In this document: positions 1-9,676 of the stretch, one piece after another
Layout: each line of letters starts with the position of its first letter
Position numbering within the stretch: the first letter of the stretch is position 1
DNA from: Corynebacterium sp.
GTDB lineage: Bacteria > Actinomycetota > Actinomycetes > Mycobacteriales > Mycobacteriaceae
DNA: 37,759 nucleotides
Direction of reading: 5' to 3'
Assembly (NCBI GenBank): GCA_030450335.1
Contig: JAKDIS010000010.1
Coordinates: 1 to 37,759, forward strand
Notes under the pieces: generated by a model
The model's database searches: none
What the model saw: only the letters and a program-made list of their open reading frames with translations
What the model was told of the DNA's origin: nothing
Translations under genes and position numbers: made by a program

Positions 1-314
1 GGGGGCAGACATCGCGTACACGGTGCTCGCACGGGGATCCCGCAGCGCCCGCTGACGCGTGACGGGGACACCGCACGGCGGTGTGCGCACAGGGTTCGGC
101 GTCCGGCACCGCGGAGTTGGTCACGGAAGTGTAACCTTCCATGCGACCCCTGCTATCCTTGTGCAGTTGTCTGTCCCCATGTGGTGCGCCCGAAAGTTCT
201 CGGGGGTGTCCGGCGGGGGACCCAGTGACCGAACACCTACCCCAAGCAGAAACCTTCGGCGGCCCGACCCGGGAGTGGTACTCCCGACCGAGACTGCCGA
301 GCCAGGAGGCAAAC
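1..314. other. Region upstream of secY, no complete gene
   Basis: No complete gene is visible here. An open frame enters from the left edge and ends at TGA 53-55, reading ...IAYTVLARGSRSAR. It may be the tail of an upstream gene, but it is too short to identify. In relatives rplO or a small insertion normally precedes secY. The rest looks like a 5' region for secY. The secY frame stays open back to an ATG at 141, but the conserved SecY N-terminus and the ribosome-binding site point to 315. Confidence 0.4.
151..159 (+). promoter_or_regulatory. Candidate secY promoter, extended -10
   Basis: TGCTATCCT contains a -10-like hexamer (TATCCT, 154-159) directly after a TGN extended -10 element. No convincing -35 is seen. 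It would give a leader of about 150 nt before secY. This is inference from sequence only. Confidence 0.3.
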
Positions 315-1646
315 GTGACCGCCTTGCTCTCGGCGTTCCGGGATGCTGATCTCCGCAAGAAGATCTTCTTCACCCTTGCGATGATCATCCTCTACCGGAT
401 CGGAGCACAGATCCCGACCCCCGGTGTCGACTACGCGGAAGTCACCTCGCAGGTCCGTTCACTGACCGAGGACGGATCGAACAGCATGTACACGCTGATC
501 AACCTGTTCTCCGGTGGCGCCCTGCTCCAGTTGTCGGTCTTCGCGATCGGCATCATGCCGTACATCACCGCGTCGATCATCGTGCAGCTGCTGACCGTGG
601 TCATCCCGCGCTTCGAACAGCTCAAGAAGGAGGGGCAGTCCGGTCAGGCCAAGATGACCGAGTACACCCGCTACCTCACCGTTGCGCTGGCCCTGCTGCA
701 GTCGGCGGGCATCGTGGCGCTGGCCGACCGCCAGCAGCTGCTGGGCAGCGACGTCCGCGTGCTCCACGAGGACGTCGGGATCTTCGGCCTGGTGATGATG
801 GTACTCATCATGACCGCCGGTGCCGTGCTGGTGATGTGGTTCGGTGAGCTGATCACCGACCGCGGCGTCGGCAACGGTATGTCGCTGCTGATCTTCGCCG
901 GTATCGCCACGCAGCTGCCGGCGCAGGGCATGCAGATCCTGCGCAGCTCCGGCGGCTTCGTCTTCGCCGGTGTCGTGGTGGCGGTGCTGATCCTGGTCAT
1001 CGCCGTCATCTTCATCGAGCAGGGGCAGCGCCGTATCCCGGTGCAGTACGCCAAGCGCATGGTCGGTCGTCGCCAGTACGGGGAGACCTCCACGTACCTG
1101 CCGCTGAAGGTGAACCAGGCGGGCGTGATCCCGGTGATCTTCGCCTCCTCGATCCTCACCGTGCCGATCCTGATCACGCAGATCATCCAGTCCGGCAATG
1201 CCGGGCAGGAGGACAACTGGTGGAACCGCAACGTGATGACCATGCTGTCGGACCCGTCCAGCTGGCCCTACATTCTGATCTTCGCCCTGCTGATCATCTT
1301 CTTCTCGTACTTCTACGTGTCGATCCAGTACGACCCGAACGACCAGGCCGACAACATGAAGAAGTACGGTGGATTCATCCCGGGCATCCGTCCGGGGCGT
1401 CCCACCGCCGAGTACCTCTGGTACGTCATGACCCGTCTGCTGCTCGTCGGTTCGATCTATCTCGCCGTCATCGCCGTTCTGCCGAACGTAGCGATTACGA
1501 TGGGACTTGCCTCTGACGGCGCCGCCTCAAGTCTCGGCGCATTCGGTGGTACCGCTATCCTGATTATGGTCTCGGTCGCACTGACCACCGTCAAGCAGAT
1601 CGAGTCCCAGCTCATGCAAGCCAACTACGAAGGATTCCTCAAATGA
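315..1646 (+). CDS. secY: Protein translocase subunit SecY
   Basis: SecY is the central channel of the Sec translocon in the cytoplasmic membrane. It works with SecE, SecG and the SecA ATPase to export unfolded proteins and insert membrane proteins. The 443-residue product has the family's usual size and ten hydrophobic segments. Recognisable landmarks are the N-terminal [11 protein letters not shown], the plug region [29 protein letters not shown], and the cytosolic loop [12 protein letters not shown] used in ribosome and SecA contact. The GTG at 315 was chosen because AGGAGG (304-309) lies 5 nt upstream. The longer frame to 141 would add 58 residues unlike SecY. The stop overlaps the adk start (ATGA at 1643-1646), so adk is translationally coupled. 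Confidence 0.97.
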   Translation: MTALLSAFRDADLRKKIFFTLAMIILYRIGAQIPTPGVDYAEVTSQVRSLTEDGSNSMYTLINLFSGGALLQLSVFAIGIMPYITASIIVQLLTVVIPRFEQLKKEGQSGQAKMTEYTRYLTVALALLQSAGIVALADRQQLLGSDVRVLHEDVGIFGLVMMVLIMTAGAVLVMWFGELITDRGVGNGMSLLIFAGIATQLPAQGMQILRSSGGFVFAGVVVAVLILVIAVIFIEQGQRRIPVQYAKRMVGRRQYGETSTYLPLKVNQAGVIPVIFASSILTVPILITQIIQSGNAGQEDNWWNRNVMTMLSDPSSWPYILIFALLIIFFSYFYVSIQYDPNDQADNMKKYGGFIPGIRPGRPTAEYLWYVMTRLLLVGSIYLAVIAVLPNVAITMGLASDGAASSLGAFGGTAILIMVSVALTTVKQIESQLMQANYEGFLK

Positions 1647-2188
1647 GACTCGTTCTCCTCGGCCCTCCCGGTGCAGGTAAGGGCACACAGGCCGCCATCC
1701 TCGCCGATTCGCTGGGCGTGCCGCACATCTCCACGGGTGATCTCTTCCGGGAGAACATCTCCAAGGAGACCGACCTCGGTCGCCAGGCGCAGGAGTACAT
1801 GGACGCCGGCAAGCTCGTCCCCACCTCCGTCACCGCCGACATGGTGAGCAAGCGCCTCGACCAGCAGGACGCCGCCGACGGCTTCCTCCTCGACGGGTTC
1901 CCCCGCACGGTCGAGCAGGCCGAGATCCTCTCGGAGATCCTCGAGGGCAAGGGCACGTCCCTGAACAACGTCCTCAACTACCAGGTGACCGAGGACGTCG
2001 TGGTGGAGCGCATGCTGGCCCGCGGCCGCAGCGACGACACCGAGGACACGATCCGCACCCGCCTGCAGGTCTACCGCGACGAGACGGCCCCGCTGATCGA
2101 CTACTACTCTGACATCATCGTCAACGTGGACGCCGAGGGTACCGTCGAGGACATCTCGTCCTCCACGCTGGACGCACTGGACCGCTGA
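1643..2188 (+). CDS. adk: Adenylate kinase
   Basis: Adenylate kinase converts ATP + AMP to two ADP in the cytosol and balances adenylate pools. The P-loop GPPGAGKGT is at residues 7-15. DLFRENIS and the LDGFPRT motif of the AMP-binding part are clear. At 181 residues it is the short form: the lid between RGRSDDT and RLQVYRDET is minimal and has no zinc-binding cysteines, as is usual in Actinobacteria. It overlaps secY by 4 bp and is followed 16 bp later by map, so secY-adk-map look like one transcript. Confidence 0.97.
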   Translation: MRLVLLGPPGAGKGTQAAILADSLGVPHISTGDLFRENISKETDLGRQAQEYMDAGKLVPTSVTADMVSKRLDQQDAADGFLLDGFPRTVEQAEILSEILEGKGTSLNNVLNYQVTEDVVVERMLARGRSDDTEDTIRTRLQVYRDETAPLIDYYSDIIVNVDAEGTVEDISSSTLDALDR

Positions 2189-2204
2189 ACGCGCTGATTG
2201 GTTG

Positions 2205-3011
2205 ATGATGGGTTTCCGTAGGAAGAACAAGGTCATCCAGGGCAAGACCCCTGGGGAGCTCGACGCGATGCAGGCGTCCGGCGAGATCGTCGGACGTGCC
2301 CTGCAGGCCGTGCGCGCCGCCGCGAAGGCCGGTGTGAGCACCCTCGACCTCGACGCCGTCGCCGAGGAGACGATCCGCTCCGCCGGCGCCGTGCCCACCT
2401 TCAAGGGGTACGGCGGATTCCCGGGGAGCATCTGCTCCTCCGTGAACGACATGATCGTCCACGGCATCCCGGACTCGGCCACCGTGCTGAAGGACGGCGA
2501 CCTGGTCTCCATCGACTGTGGCGCCACCCTCGACGGCTGGGTCGGCGACTCCGCCTGGACCTTCGCCGTCGGCGGGGACGACGCGCTCGCCCCCGAGACC
2601 CTCAAGCTGAACCAGGCCACCGAGTGGGTGCTGTACCAGGGGATCGAGGCGATGCTCCCGGGCAACCGCCTCACCGACATCTCCTGGGCGCTGGAGGAGG
2701 CCACCGAGCAGGCCGTCGAGAAGTTCGGTGTGCAGCTCTACATCGTCGACGGGTACGGCGGGCACGGCATCGGTCACGAGATGCACGAGGACCCCTACCT
2801 CGCCAACGAGGGCGCCCCCGGCAAGGGACCGCGCATCGAGGAGGGCAGCACGCTGGCCATCGAGCCGATGCTCGCCCTCGGCACCGTGGACTCCTACGTC
2901 CTCGAGGACGACTGGGGTGTCAAGACGCTCGACGGTACGCCGGCCTCCCACTGGGAGCACACGGTCGCCGCCACGAAGGACGGCCCGCGGATCCTCACCC
3001 CGCGGTACTGA
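2205..3011 (+). CDS. map: Type I methionine aminopeptidase
   Basis: The enzyme removes the initiator methionine from new proteins. The two-metal site is readable: Asp in VSIDCGA, Asp in VGDSAWTF, His in GYGGHGIGHEMHE, Glu in LAIEPM, and Glu in HWEHTVA. GHGIGHEMHEDP is the type I signature. The product is about 268 residues and has no zinc-finger extension. The start is uncertain among TTG 2202, ATG 2205 and ATG 2208, because no clear Shine-Dalgarno sequence precedes them. ATG 2205 is used here. It lies last in the secY-adk-map group, and a large hairpin begins 47 bp after its stop. Confidence 0.95.
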   Translation: MMGFRRKNKVIQGKTPGELDAMQASGEIVGRALQAVRAAAKAGVSTLDLDAVAEETIRSAGAVPTFKGYGGFPGSICSSVNDMIVHGIPDSATVLKDGDLVSIDCGATLDGWVGDSAWTFAVGGDDALAPETLKLNQATEWVLYQGIEAMLPGNRLTDISWALEEATEQAVEKFGVQLYIVDGYGGHGIGHEMHEDPYLANEGAPGKGPRIEEGSTLAIEPMLALGTVDSYVLEDDWGVKTLDGTPASHWEHTVAATKDGPRILTPRY

Positions 3012-3057
3012 GTTTTCCCGGGGTTCCCGGATTACACCGGAGCACACCGGACCTCAC

Positions 3058-3103
3058 GGCCCTGGACGTGACGAATGCACCCGCATTTGTCATGTCCAGG
3101 GCC
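3058..3103. repeat. 46-bp near-perfect inverted repeat between map and infA
   Basis: Two 21-nt arms (3058-3078 and 3083-3103) surround the 4-nt loop ACCC. All positions pair as RNA, with only two G-U wobbles. The ends read GGCCCTGGAC and GTCCAGGGCC. No T-run follows, so it is not a textbook intrinsic terminator. The right arm contains TTGTCA (3087-3092), which serves as a likely -35 for infA. It could end map transcription, act as an operator, or both. Confidence 0.85.
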
Positions 3104-3116
3104 GATGCCGTATGGT
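3087..3116 (+). promoter_or_regulatory. Candidate infA promoter
   Basis: TTGTCA (3087-3092) is followed after 18 bp by TATGGT (3111-3116), a good match to a housekeeping sigma promoter. The start would fall near 3123, giving a leader of about 107 nt before infA. The -35 sits inside the right arm of the 46-bp inverted repeat. Confidence 0.55.
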
Positions 3117-3229
3117 AAACCGTTGGTGTGAACACTGGGGCACTGTGAAATAGCAGTATGCCCGACACATCAACGAGACCAGACCTAAAGGTCCGTCCCT
3201 CACGGGGTGGGCCGGGAAAAGTGGAGGAT

Positions 3230-3448
3230 ATGGCTAAAGAAGGCGCCATCGAGGTTGAGGGCAAGATCATCGAACCCCTGCCGAACGCGATGTTCCGCGT
3301 TGAGCTGGACAACGGGCACAAGGTGCTCGCACACATTTCCGGCAAGATGCGTCAGCACTACATCCGTATCCTCCCCGAGGACCGGGTCGTCGTGGAGCTG
3401 TCTCCCTACGACCTGACTCGCGGCCGGATCGTCTACCGCTACAAGTAG
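3230..3448 (+). CDS. infA: Translation initiation factor IF-1
   Basis: IF-1 is a 72-residue single OB-fold protein that binds the 30S A site and helps IF-2 and IF-3 during initiation. The sequence [20 protein letters not shown], the central [12 protein letters not shown] and the end [12 protein letters not shown] are typical IF-1. ATG 3230 has GGAGG (3223-3227) just upstream. An in-frame ATG at 3158 would add 24 residues with no family counterpart and has no ribosome-binding site, so it was not used. In many bacteria rpmJ follows infA. Here no L36 gene lies before rpsM. Confidence 0.97.
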   Translation: MAKEGAIEVEGKIIEPLPNAMFRVELDNGHKVLAHISGKMRQHYIRILPEDRVVVELSPYDLTRGRIVYRYK

Positions 3449-3577
3449 ACGACTCCGACCGGTAGCGCTGGTCGCACAAGTCATTCAAGCCTCCACTCAT
3501 CCGCCCGCACGGTAGCCGTCCCCTTCACGGGGACCGTAACCCGGGCAACCACCTTCGGCCGCGGCGGCTGGAGCCCG

Positions 3578-3618
3578 CCGTCCCTCTCCCCACCCTTCAC
3601 CGGGCGGGGCAGGGACGG
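3578..3618 (+). other. Hairpin in the rpsM leader
   Basis: CCGTCCCT (3578-3585) pairs with AGGGACGG (3611-3618). Inner CCCC/GGGG and CCC/GGG blocks continue the stem, interrupted by mismatches. It ends 55 nt before rpsM in the 225-bp infA-rpsM gap. A smaller GTCCCC/GGGGAC hairpin lies earlier in the gap (about 3518-3534). It may be an infA terminator or an autoregulatory site of the S13-S11-S4 operon. No protein-binding motif is recognised. Confidence 0.45.
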
Positions 3619-3673
3619 AACCACGGGACGTGTGTGGAGAAAACCGCCGCTGTAATCCGGAAGGAACTGCCAT

Positions 3674-4042
3674 ATGGCACGCCTTGCTGGTGTTGACCTC
3701 CCGCGCGACAAGCGCATGGAGGTTGCACTCACCTACATCTACGGCATCGGCCCCGCCCGTGCCGCCGAGCTGCTGGAGAAGTCCGGCGTCTCTCCCGACC
3801 TGCGGTCCAAGGACCTGACCGACGAGCAGGTGTCCGCTCTCAGGGATGTCATCGAAGGAACCTGGAAGGTCGAGGGTGACCTCCGCCGCGAGGTCCAGGC
3901 TGACATCCGTCGCAAGATCGAGATCGGTTGCTACCAGGGCCTGCGCCACCGTCGTGGCCTGCCCGTCCGTGGTCAGCGCACCAAGACCAACGCTCGTACC
4001 CGTAAGGGCCCGAAGAAGACGATCGCAGGAAAGAAGAAGTAG
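3674..4042 (+). CDS. rpsM: 30S ribosomal protein S13
   Basis: S13 lies in the head of the 30S subunit and contacts the 50S subunit and the P-site tRNA. The 122-residue protein begins [14 protein letters not shown], carries the helix-two-turn-helix segment [18 protein letters not shown], and ends in a basic tail with [17 protein letters not shown], all characteristic. The start ATG 3674 follows AAGGA (3661-3665) at 8 nt. Only 3 bp separate it from rpsK, so rpsM, rpsK, rpsD and rpoA form the classical alpha operon. Confidence 0.98.
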   Translation: MARLAGVDLPRDKRMEVALTYIYGIGPARAAELLEKSGVSPDLRSKDLTDEQVSALRDVIEGTWKVEGDLRREVQADIRRKIEIGCYQGLRHRRGLPVRGQRTKTNARTRKGPKKTIAGKKK

Positions 4043-4045
4043 TCT

Positions 4046-4450
4046 ATGCCTCCCAAAGCACGCTCAGGCGCGCGCCGTTCCGGCCGCCGCGTCGTCAAGA
4101 AGAATGTGGCGCACGGCGCCGCATACATCAAGTCCACCTTCAACAACACCATCGTGTCCATCACGGACCCGAAGGGCGCTGTGATCTCCTGGGCATCCTC
4201 GGGCCACGTCGGCTTCAAGGGTTCCCGCAAGTCCACCCCCTTCGCTGCCCAGATGGCCGCCGAGTCCGCCGCCCGCAAGGCGATGGAGCACGGCATGAAG
4301 AAGGTCGACGTTTTCGTCAAGGGCCCGGGCTCCGGCCGCGAGACCGCCATCCGTTCCCTGTCCACCGCCGGCCTTGAGGTCGGAACGATCTCCGACGTGA
4401 CCCCGCAGCCGCACAACGGCTGCCGTCCGCCGAAGCGTCGTCGCGTCTAG
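4046..4450 (+). CDS. rpsK: 30S ribosomal protein S11
   Basis: S11 helps form the platform of the 30S subunit near the mRNA exit channel. The 134-residue product has the basic N-terminus [16 protein letters not shown], the core [20 protein letters not shown], and the near-universal C-terminus [17 protein letters not shown]. It begins 3 bp after rpsM and is probably translated by coupling to it. rpsD follows after a 21-bp gap. Confidence 0.98.
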   Translation: MPPKARSGARRSGRRVVKKNVAHGAAYIKSTFNNTIVSITDPKGAVISWASSGHVGFKGSRKSTPFAAQMAAESAARKAMEHGMKKVDVFVKGPGSGRETAIRSLSTAGLEVGTISDVTPQPHNGCRPPKRRRV

Positions 4451-4471
4451 AAGAAAGGATAGGGATACCAC

Positions 4472-5077
4472 ATGGCTCGCTATACCGGATCCGCCACCCG
4501 TAAGTCCCGTCGTCTCCGCGTCGACCTCGTCGGCGGGGACCGCTCGTTCGAGCGTCGCCCGTACCCCCCGGGACAGGCCGGTCGTACGCGCATCAAGGAG
4601 TCGGAGTACCTGACCCAGCTGCAGGAGAAGCAGAAGGCCCGCTTCACCTACGGCGTCATGGAGAAGCAGTTCCGCCGTTACTACGCCGAGGCGAACCGTC
4701 GTCCCGGCAAGACCGGTGACAACCTGGTGATCCTCCTGGAGTCGCGTCTCGACAACGTCGTCTACCGTGCAGGCCTGGCCCGCACCCGTCGACAGGCACG
4801 TCAGCTCGTCTCCCACGGTCACTTCACCGTGAACGGCAAGAACATCAACGTGCCGTCCTTCCAGGTCTCCCAGTACGACATCATCGACGTCCGGGACCGT
4901 TCCCGCTCGATGCTGTGGTTCGAGGAGGCCCAGGAGCTCCTGGTCGACGCCGTCGTCCCGGCCTGGCTCCAGGTCGTGCCGTCCTCCCTGCGCATCCTCG
5001 TGCACCAGCTGCCCGAGCGCGCCCAGATCGACGTCCCGCTGCAGGAGCAGCTCATCGTCGAGTTCTACTCCAAGTAG
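4472..5077 (+). CDS. rpsD: 30S ribosomal protein S4
   Basis: S4 starts 16S rRNA folding and lines the mRNA entry. In several bacteria it also represses this operon. The 201-residue protein has the globular N-terminal region with YPPGQ and EKQKARFTYGVMEKQFRRYY. It also has the S4 RNA-binding domain LVSHGHFTVNGKNINVPSF and ends VPLQEQLIVEFYSK. This form lacks the N-terminal zinc-binding cysteines. A short AGGG lies 7 nt before the ATG and a second AAAGGA lies further upstream. A 123-bp gap with weak hairpin potential (ACCGCC/GGCGGT) separates it from rpoA. Confidence 0.98.
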   Translation: MARYTGSATRKSRRLRVDLVGGDRSFERRPYPPGQAGRTRIKESEYLTQLQEKQKARFTYGVMEKQFRRYYAEANRRPGKTGDNLVILLESRLDNVVYRAGLARTRRQARQLVSHGHFTVNGKNINVPSFQVSQYDIIDVRDRSRSMLWFEEAQELLVDAVVPAWLQVVPSSLRILVHQLPERAQIDVPLQEQLIVEFYSK

Positions 5078-5200
5078 GACGTTCGTCGCACCACCGTTTC
5101 ACCCCGTCACCGCCTGCATGGGCCGGTGGCGGTTCCCGAGAAGTATTCAGTTGTTCATCCCTACGGCGTCAAATAACGGTCGCCACCTAGGAGAAGCAAG

Positions 5201-6214
5201 ATGCTCATTTCACAGCGCCCGGCGTTGAGCGAAGAGTTCGTCAGCCCCGCCCGCTCCCGGTTCGTCATCGAGCCGCTGGAGCCGGGTTTCGGCTACACCC
5301 TCGGAAACTCGCTGCGCCGTACCCTGCTGTCGTCCATCCCGGGCGCAGCGGTCACCTCCATCCGGATCGAGGGTGTGCTCCACGAGTTCACCACCATCCC
5401 CGGCGTGAAGGAGGATGTCTCCGACATCATCCTGAACATCAAGGCCCTGGTTCTGTCCTCGGACTCCGATGAGCCGGTCACGATGTACATCCGCAAGGAG
5501 GGCGCCGGTGAGGTCACCGGGGCTGACGTCGTCACCCCGACCGGTGTGGAGGTCCACAACCCGGACCTGCACATCGCGACCCTGAATGAGCAGGGCAAGA
5601 TCGACATCGAGCTCGTCGTCGAGCGTGGCCGCGGATACGTCCCGGCCGCACCCACCACCGGTGAGATCGGCCGTATCCCGGTCGACCAGATCTACTCCCC
5701 GGTGCTGAAGGTCAGCTACAAGGTCGAGGCAACCCGTGTGGAACAGCGCACGGACTTCGACAAGCTGGTCATCGACGTCGAGACGAAGAACTCCATCACC
5801 GCCCGCGACGCCATGGCGTCCGCAGGCAAGACCCTGGTGGAGCTGTTCGGTCTGGCCCAGGAACTCAACCTGGCTGCTGAAGGTATCGAGATCGGCCCGT
5901 CCCCGATGGAGACCGAGCACATCGCCGCCTACAGCACCCCGATCGAGGACCTCGACTTCTCCGTGCGGTCGTACAACTGCCTGAAGCGTGAGGACATCCA
6001 CACCGTCGGCGAGCTCGCCGGCCGGACCGAGTCCGACCTGCTGGACATCCGCAACTTCGGTCAGAAGTCCATCAACGAGGTCAAGGTCAAGCTCGCTGAG
6101 CTGGGCCTGGGTCTCAAGGACGCGCCCGAGGGCTTCGACATCAACGACATTGAGGGCTACGACCCGGAGTCCGGCGAATTCGTCGACACCGAGGGCGAAG
6201 ACATCGCAGAGTAG
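5201..6214 (+). CDS. rpoA: RNA polymerase alpha subunit
   Basis: The alpha dimer is the scaffold for RNA polymerase assembly, and its C-terminal domain contacts UP elements and activators. The 337-residue product starts [12 protein letters not shown] and shows the N-terminal assembly motif [20 protein letters not shown]. The C-terminal domain is near residues 255-305, with [18 protein letters not shown] and [14 protein letters not shown]. The acidic tail DTEGEDIAE is common in relatives. AGGAG (5189-5193) precedes the ATG by 7 nt. Confidence 0.98.
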   Translation: MLISQRPALSEEFVSPARSRFVIEPLEPGFGYTLGNSLRRTLLSSIPGAAVTSIRIEGVLHEFTTIPGVKEDVSDIILNIKALVLSSDSDEPVTMYIRKEGAGEVTGADVVTPTGVEVHNPDLHIATLNEQGKIDIELVVERGRGYVPAAPTTGEIGRIPVDQIYSPVLKVSYKVEATRVEQRTDFDKLVIDVETKNSITARDAMASAGKTLVELFGLAQELNLAAEGIEIGPSPMETEHIAAYSTPIEDLDFSVRSYNCLKREDIHTVGELAGRTESDLLDIRNFGQKSINEVKVKLAELGLGLKDAPEGFDINDIEGYDPESGEFVDTEGEDIAE

Positions 6215-6319
6215 CAACTCGTTTCGGGAACCGCCGTCGGCTGTGCTGTGTGGGACACCGGTGGTTCGCCGACACCGCGCTTGACACAGTCTGACTAGAG
6301 AAACACACGAGGAGAAGTT

Positions 6320-6841
6320 ATGCCTACCCCGAAGAAGGGTGCCCGCCTCGGCGGATCTGCTTCCCACCAGAAGAAGATCCTCGCCAACCTGGCAGCTCAG
6401 CTCATCGAGCACGGCGCCATCAAGACCACGGACGCGAAGGCCAAGCTGCTGCGCCCGTACGTCGAGAAGATCATCACGAAGGCGAAGAAGGGTACCGTCG
6501 CCGACCGTCGTAACGTGCTGAAGCTCATCACGGACAAGGAGGTCGTCGCCTACCTGTTCAACGAGCTCGCGCCGAAGTTCGAGGGCCGTAACGGTGGTTA
6601 CACCCGCATCATCAAGCTCGAGAACCGTAAGGGTGACAACGCTCCGATGAGCCAGATCTCCCTGGTCCTCGAGGAGCTCGCCTCCTCCGAGGCGACCCGC
6701 GCCACCCGCGCGGCCGCCTCCAAGGCCGCCGAGGAGACCCCGGTCTCCGAGGACGCACCGGTCGTCGAGGCCGACGAGGCCACCGACGCCGCTGCCGCCG
6801 ACGAGGCTGCAGAGGCTGAGGAGTCCACCGAGGAGAAGTAA
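6320..6841 (+). CDS. rplQ: 50S ribosomal protein L17
   Basis: L17 sits near the peptide exit tunnel of the 50S subunit. The core, roughly residues 1-125, begins [20 protein letters not shown] and includes [19 protein letters not shown]. The remaining 50 or so residues are a low-complexity Ala/Glu/Asp tail (for example [17 protein letters not shown]) that makes the protein 173 residues long against about 120 in Firmicutes. Such tails are usual in Corynebacteriales. It is the last gene of the block and is followed 36 bp later by a strong hairpin terminator. Confidence 0.97.
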   Translation: MPTPKKGARLGGSASHQKKILANLAAQLIEHGAIKTTDAKAKLLRPYVEKIITKAKKGTVADRRNVLKLITDKEVVAYLFNELAPKFEGRNGGYTRIIKLENRKGDNAPMSQISLVLEELASSEATRATRAAASKAAEETPVSEDAPVVEADEATDAAAADEAAEAEESTEEK

Positions 6842-6877
6842 GTCCCCGGTACTCTCCGCACCCGCGGAAACCGACCA

Positions 6878-6917
6878 CGCCCGTCCCCACCGTGAAACGG
6901 TGAGGGCGGGCGTTGTT
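6878..6917 (+). terminator. Terminator after rplQ
   Basis: A 15-nt arm (6878-6892, beginning CGCCCG) pairs with 6898-6912 (ending GGGCGGGCG) around the loop TGAAA. There is one mismatch and one G-T wobble. TTGTTG follows directly, so it looks like an intrinsic terminator closing the ribosomal protein/rpoA transcript. Confidence 0.8.
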
Positions 6918-6972
6918 GCATGTGCAGTCGTGAACGTGGTTCCCGGCGTTCTCCTTGGTAGAGTCATGCCCT

Positions 6973-7836
6973 GTGTTGACCTACCGACTTTCCGGCGTGC
7001 TGCTGATCCTCAGCGGTCTCGCCACCGGGTTCGGCCACATCGCCGCCCTGCTGAGCTGGCGTGGCCTGTACTCCTTCACGGACAACCGGCTCGGCGACTA
7101 CACCGTCACCGAATGCCAGGTGCTGCGCGACAACCTGGGCACCCGGTACGTCTGCAACCCCGCCTACCTGGTCACCAACGTGTCCTACGTGGCCGCGGGG
7201 TTCCTCATCGTCGTCGCCGCCGGGGTGATGTGGATCGCCGCCGGGTCGGAGAGGCACTGCTCGGTGCGCATGTCAGCGGTGCTCATCGGCGGCGCCGGCG
7301 CGATGTACATGCTGGCGGGCTTGTTCCCCTACGACGTGTCCGCGGCGATCCACGACCTGTCCATGTTGTTCTACGCGATCCTGATGTGGGCGTTCATGGC
7401 CTTCCTCACCGGTGTCGGGACGGCCCGCACCGCGGGGGGACGCGGCCCGCACCCGTTGATCTACGGCGGCTACCTGCCGATCACCCGCCTGATGCTCACC
7501 GCCTCGGTGGTGGGCCTGCTGGCGTTGCTGCTGCTCGGGCCGCGCGGTATGCCGGGCGCCTACGAGCGGCTGGCCTTCGACACGTTGACGGTCTGGTTGA
7601 TGATCATCGGGGTGTGCATGTACTCCCTCGGCGGGGCGGGCGACCAGGAGAGCCGTCGCGTGGCCGAGATGGCTGAGACGGCCGAGTTCGAGGCCCTCGA
7701 GTTCCCGGACTCCGCCCCCGGCCACAACCAGCGCCGTTACCCGGGCTTCGCCGGACTGTCCGGTTCCCGGGCGAGCGGCTGGGGCCGGCGCCGACATGAC
7801 GACCGCGACGGCAACACCACCCAGGAGGATTCATGA
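6973..7836 (+). CDS. Six-to-seven-span membrane protein, DUF998-like
   Basis: A 287-residue hydrophobic protein. Segments of membrane-spanning length include [41 protein letters not shown], the [20 protein letters not shown] region, [17 protein letters not shown] and [16 protein letters not shown]. The patterns [16 protein letters not shown] and [18 protein letters not shown] resemble DUF998 membrane proteins, whose function is unknown. GTG 6973 was chosen over TTG 6955 because TAGAGT (6959-6964) gives a good -10 with 8 nt to the GTG, fitting a leaderless mRNA. Its stop overlaps the truA start (ATGA, 7833-7836), so the two are co-translated. A membrane protein also lies next to truA in mycobacteria. 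Confidence 0.7.
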   Translation: MLTYRLSGVLLILSGLATGFGHIAALLSWRGLYSFTDNRLGDYTVTECQVLRDNLGTRYVCNPAYLVTNVSYVAAGFLIVVAAGVMWIAAGSERHCSVRMSAVLIGGAGAMYMLAGLFPYDVSAAIHDLSMLFYAILMWAFMAFLTGVGTARTAGGRGPHPLIYGGYLPITRLMLTASVVGLLALLLLGPRGMPGAYERLAFDTLTVWLMIIGVCMYSLGGAGDQESRRVAEMAETAEFEALEFPDSAPGHNQRRYPGFAGLSGSRASGWGRRRHDDRDGNTTQEDS

Positions 7837-8726
7837 CCGGGCAGGTCCGCGTCCGGCTCGACGTCGCCTACGACGGCACGGACTTCCACGGCTGGGCGCG
7901 CCAGAAGGGTCCGCAGGAGGGTCTGCGGACCGTCGCCGGTGTGCTGGAGGACGCCCTGTCGCTGGTCGTGCGGGAACCGGTGGAGCTCGTCGTCGCCGGA
8001 CGCACCGACGCCGGCGTTCACGCCGACGGGCAGGTCGCGCACGTCGACCTGCCGTCCTCCGCGTTCGAGCAACGCTCGCTGGACCGACCGGAGGCGCTGG
8101 TGCGTCGGCTGTCGCGGATGCTCCCGACGGACATCCGCCTGCACGGTGCCACGGCCGCACCGGAGGGTTTCGACGCGCGGTTCTCCGCGCTGTCGCGGCG
8201 CTACCGCTACCGGGTGACCACCGCGGACGCCGGGGTGCTGCCGGTGCGCGCCCGCGACACCGCCACCTGGCGGCGCGACGTCGACCTCGCCGCGGTGCAG
8301 ACCGCGTCGGACGTCCTAGTCGGCCTGCACGACTTCGCCGCCTTCTGCAAGTACCGGCCCAACGCCACCACGGTGCGCGAACTCCAGGAGTTCACCTGGC
8401 GTGACGTGTCCACCGTCGCCGAACCGCAGACCTACGAGGCGACGGTCGTGGCGGACGCCTTCTGCTGGTCGATGGTGCGCTCCCTGGTGGGCGCGGTGTT
8501 GAGCGTGGGGGAGGGGCGCCGCGACGAGGCATTCACCCGCGGGCTGCTCGACGAGCGTTCCCGCAGTTCGGCGGTGGCCGTGGCCCCAGCGTGCGGGCTG
8601 AACCTCGTGGAGGTCCAGTACCCGCCGCAGGACGAGATGGCGGCCCGCGTGGCCGTCACCCGTGACCGGCGGGCACCGGTGGACGCGCCGTCGGACGCGA
8701 CGGGATCATCAGCGGAACCGTCCTGA
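7833..8726 (+). CDS. truA: tRNA pseudouridine(38-40) synthase TruA
   Basis: TruA isomerises uridines 38-40 in the anticodon arm of many tRNAs. The catalytic aspartate is D59 in [13 protein letters not shown]. Other family segments are [44 protein letters not shown] and [17 protein letters not shown]. The start ATG 7833 has AGGAGG (7823-7828) at 4 nt and overlaps the upstream membrane gene. The 297-residue product is slightly longer than usual at the C-terminus, and the last 71 bp overlap the convergent transporter gene. Confidence 0.95.
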   Translation: MTGQVRVRLDVAYDGTDFHGWARQKGPQEGLRTVAGVLEDALSLVVREPVELVVAGRTDAGVHADGQVAHVDLPSSAFEQRSLDRPEALVRRLSRMLPTDIRLHGATAAPEGFDARFSALSRRYRYRVTTADAGVLPVRARDTATWRRDVDLAAVQTASDVLVGLHDFAAFCKYRPNATTVRELQEFTWRDVSTVAEPQTYEATVVADAFCWSMVRSLVGAVLSVGEGRRDEAFTRGLLDERSRSSAVAVAPACGLNLVEVQYPPQDEMAARVAVTRDRRAPVDAPSDATGSSAEPS

Positions 8727-9666
8727 CCAGCACCACCATCGCCACCAGTTCGACGAGCGTCTGGGTGACCACCACCAGCGGGGCGAGTTCGTAGCCGGCG
8801 GGCAGGGCCAGCACCAGCGGCAGCACGACCAGCGAGTTGCGGGTCACCCCGGTGAACACCACCGCCCGACGCGCCGGCACGTCCAGCGCGCCCGGCGTCC
8901 CGGCGCAGGGGCGTCCGGCGAGCCAGCCCAGCGCCGTCATCACCACCACGAACGCCACGTACACCGGCACGACCTGCACCAGCCACGAGAGTTGCCGGTC
9001 CACCCCGGCGATCTGTGATGCCACCACCAGCGCCAGGGTCAGCATCATCAGCGGGACCATGAGCCCGGCCATCACCTCGCGCACGGCGTCCCCCGCCCGC
9101 CCGGGGATCGCCTGGGTCGCGGCGGCGGCGCACAGCGGCAGCACGATGAGCACCACGAACGCCTCGACGAAGGGGCCGGCGTCGAACCCTCCCAGGACCT
9201 CGGAGCCGAGGAAGGCCCACAGGTACACCGGCAGCAGCAGCATCTGGGCGGCCATGAGCAGCGGAGCGGCGGCGAGCAGCCGGTCTGCCGCGCCACCGGC
9301 CAGCCCGGTGAACACGATCACGTAGTCGATGCACGGGGCCAGCAGCACGAACAGCACCCCGACGAGCAGCACCTCGTCCCCGGCGATGGGCCGGGTCAGC
9401 AGCCACACCACCAACGGCACGGCCACGAAGTTCACCATGGCCACCGTGGCCAGGAAGCGCAGGTCGCGCAGGGTGGACAATGCCCGGCGCAGCGGGATGC
9501 CCAGGAACGTCACGTAGAGCAGCAGACCCAGCACCGGGTTCACCAGGTGCCCGGCCGCCCCGGCGGTACCGGACCCTGCCACCATGCCGACGACACCGCC
9601 GACAAGGATGGCGAGCAGGTACAGGGCGATCTGGTGGCGCTCCATGCCCGCGACGAGTCTCTTCAC
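8656..9666 (-). CDS. ACR3/BASS-superfamily transporter, arsenic-resistance type
   Basis: A 336-residue, ten-span transporter. The segments [30 protein letters not shown] (with the cysteine typical of the ACR3 pocket) and [15 protein letters not shown] match proteins annotated as arsenic resistance or bile acid:sodium symporter-like. The substrate cannot be told from sequence; no arsenate reductase or ArsR is next to it. It starts with GTG 9666, 10 bp after the EccE-like gene on the same strand, so the two are probably co-transcribed. Its 3' end overlaps truA tail to tail by 71 bp. Confidence 0.8.
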   Translation of the reverse strand: MKRLVAGMERHQIALYLLAILVGGVVGMVAGSGTAGAAGHLVNPVLGLLLYVTFLGIPLRRALSTLRDLRFLATVAMVNFVAVPLVVWLLTRPIAGDEVLLVGVLFVLLAPCIDYVIVFTGLAGGAADRLLAAAPLLMAAQMLLLPVYLWAFLGSEVLGGFDAGPFVEAFVVLIVLPLCAAAATQAIPGRAGDAVREVMAGLMVPLMMLTLALVVASQIAGVDRQLSWLVQVVPVYVAFVVVMTALGWLAGRPCAGTPGALDVPARRAVVFTGVTRNSLVVLPLVLALPAGYELAPLVVVTQTLVELVAMVVLVRTVPLMIPSRPTARPPVPAGHG

Positions 9667-9676
9667 GGCCCCCAGG

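Noticed and set aside
141..314. N-terminal extension of secY from ATG 141
   Set aside because: The 58 extra residues are unlike SecY, and AGGAGG lies just before GTG 315.
3158..3229. 24-residue N-terminal extension of infA from ATG 3158
   Set aside because: IF-1 begins at MAKEG in the family; no ribosome-binding site precedes 3158, while GGAGG precedes 3230.
5210..6967. 585-residue open frame on the minus strand
   Set aside because: It is antisense to rpoA and rplQ. Long antisense frames are common in high-GC DNA, and it has no family features.
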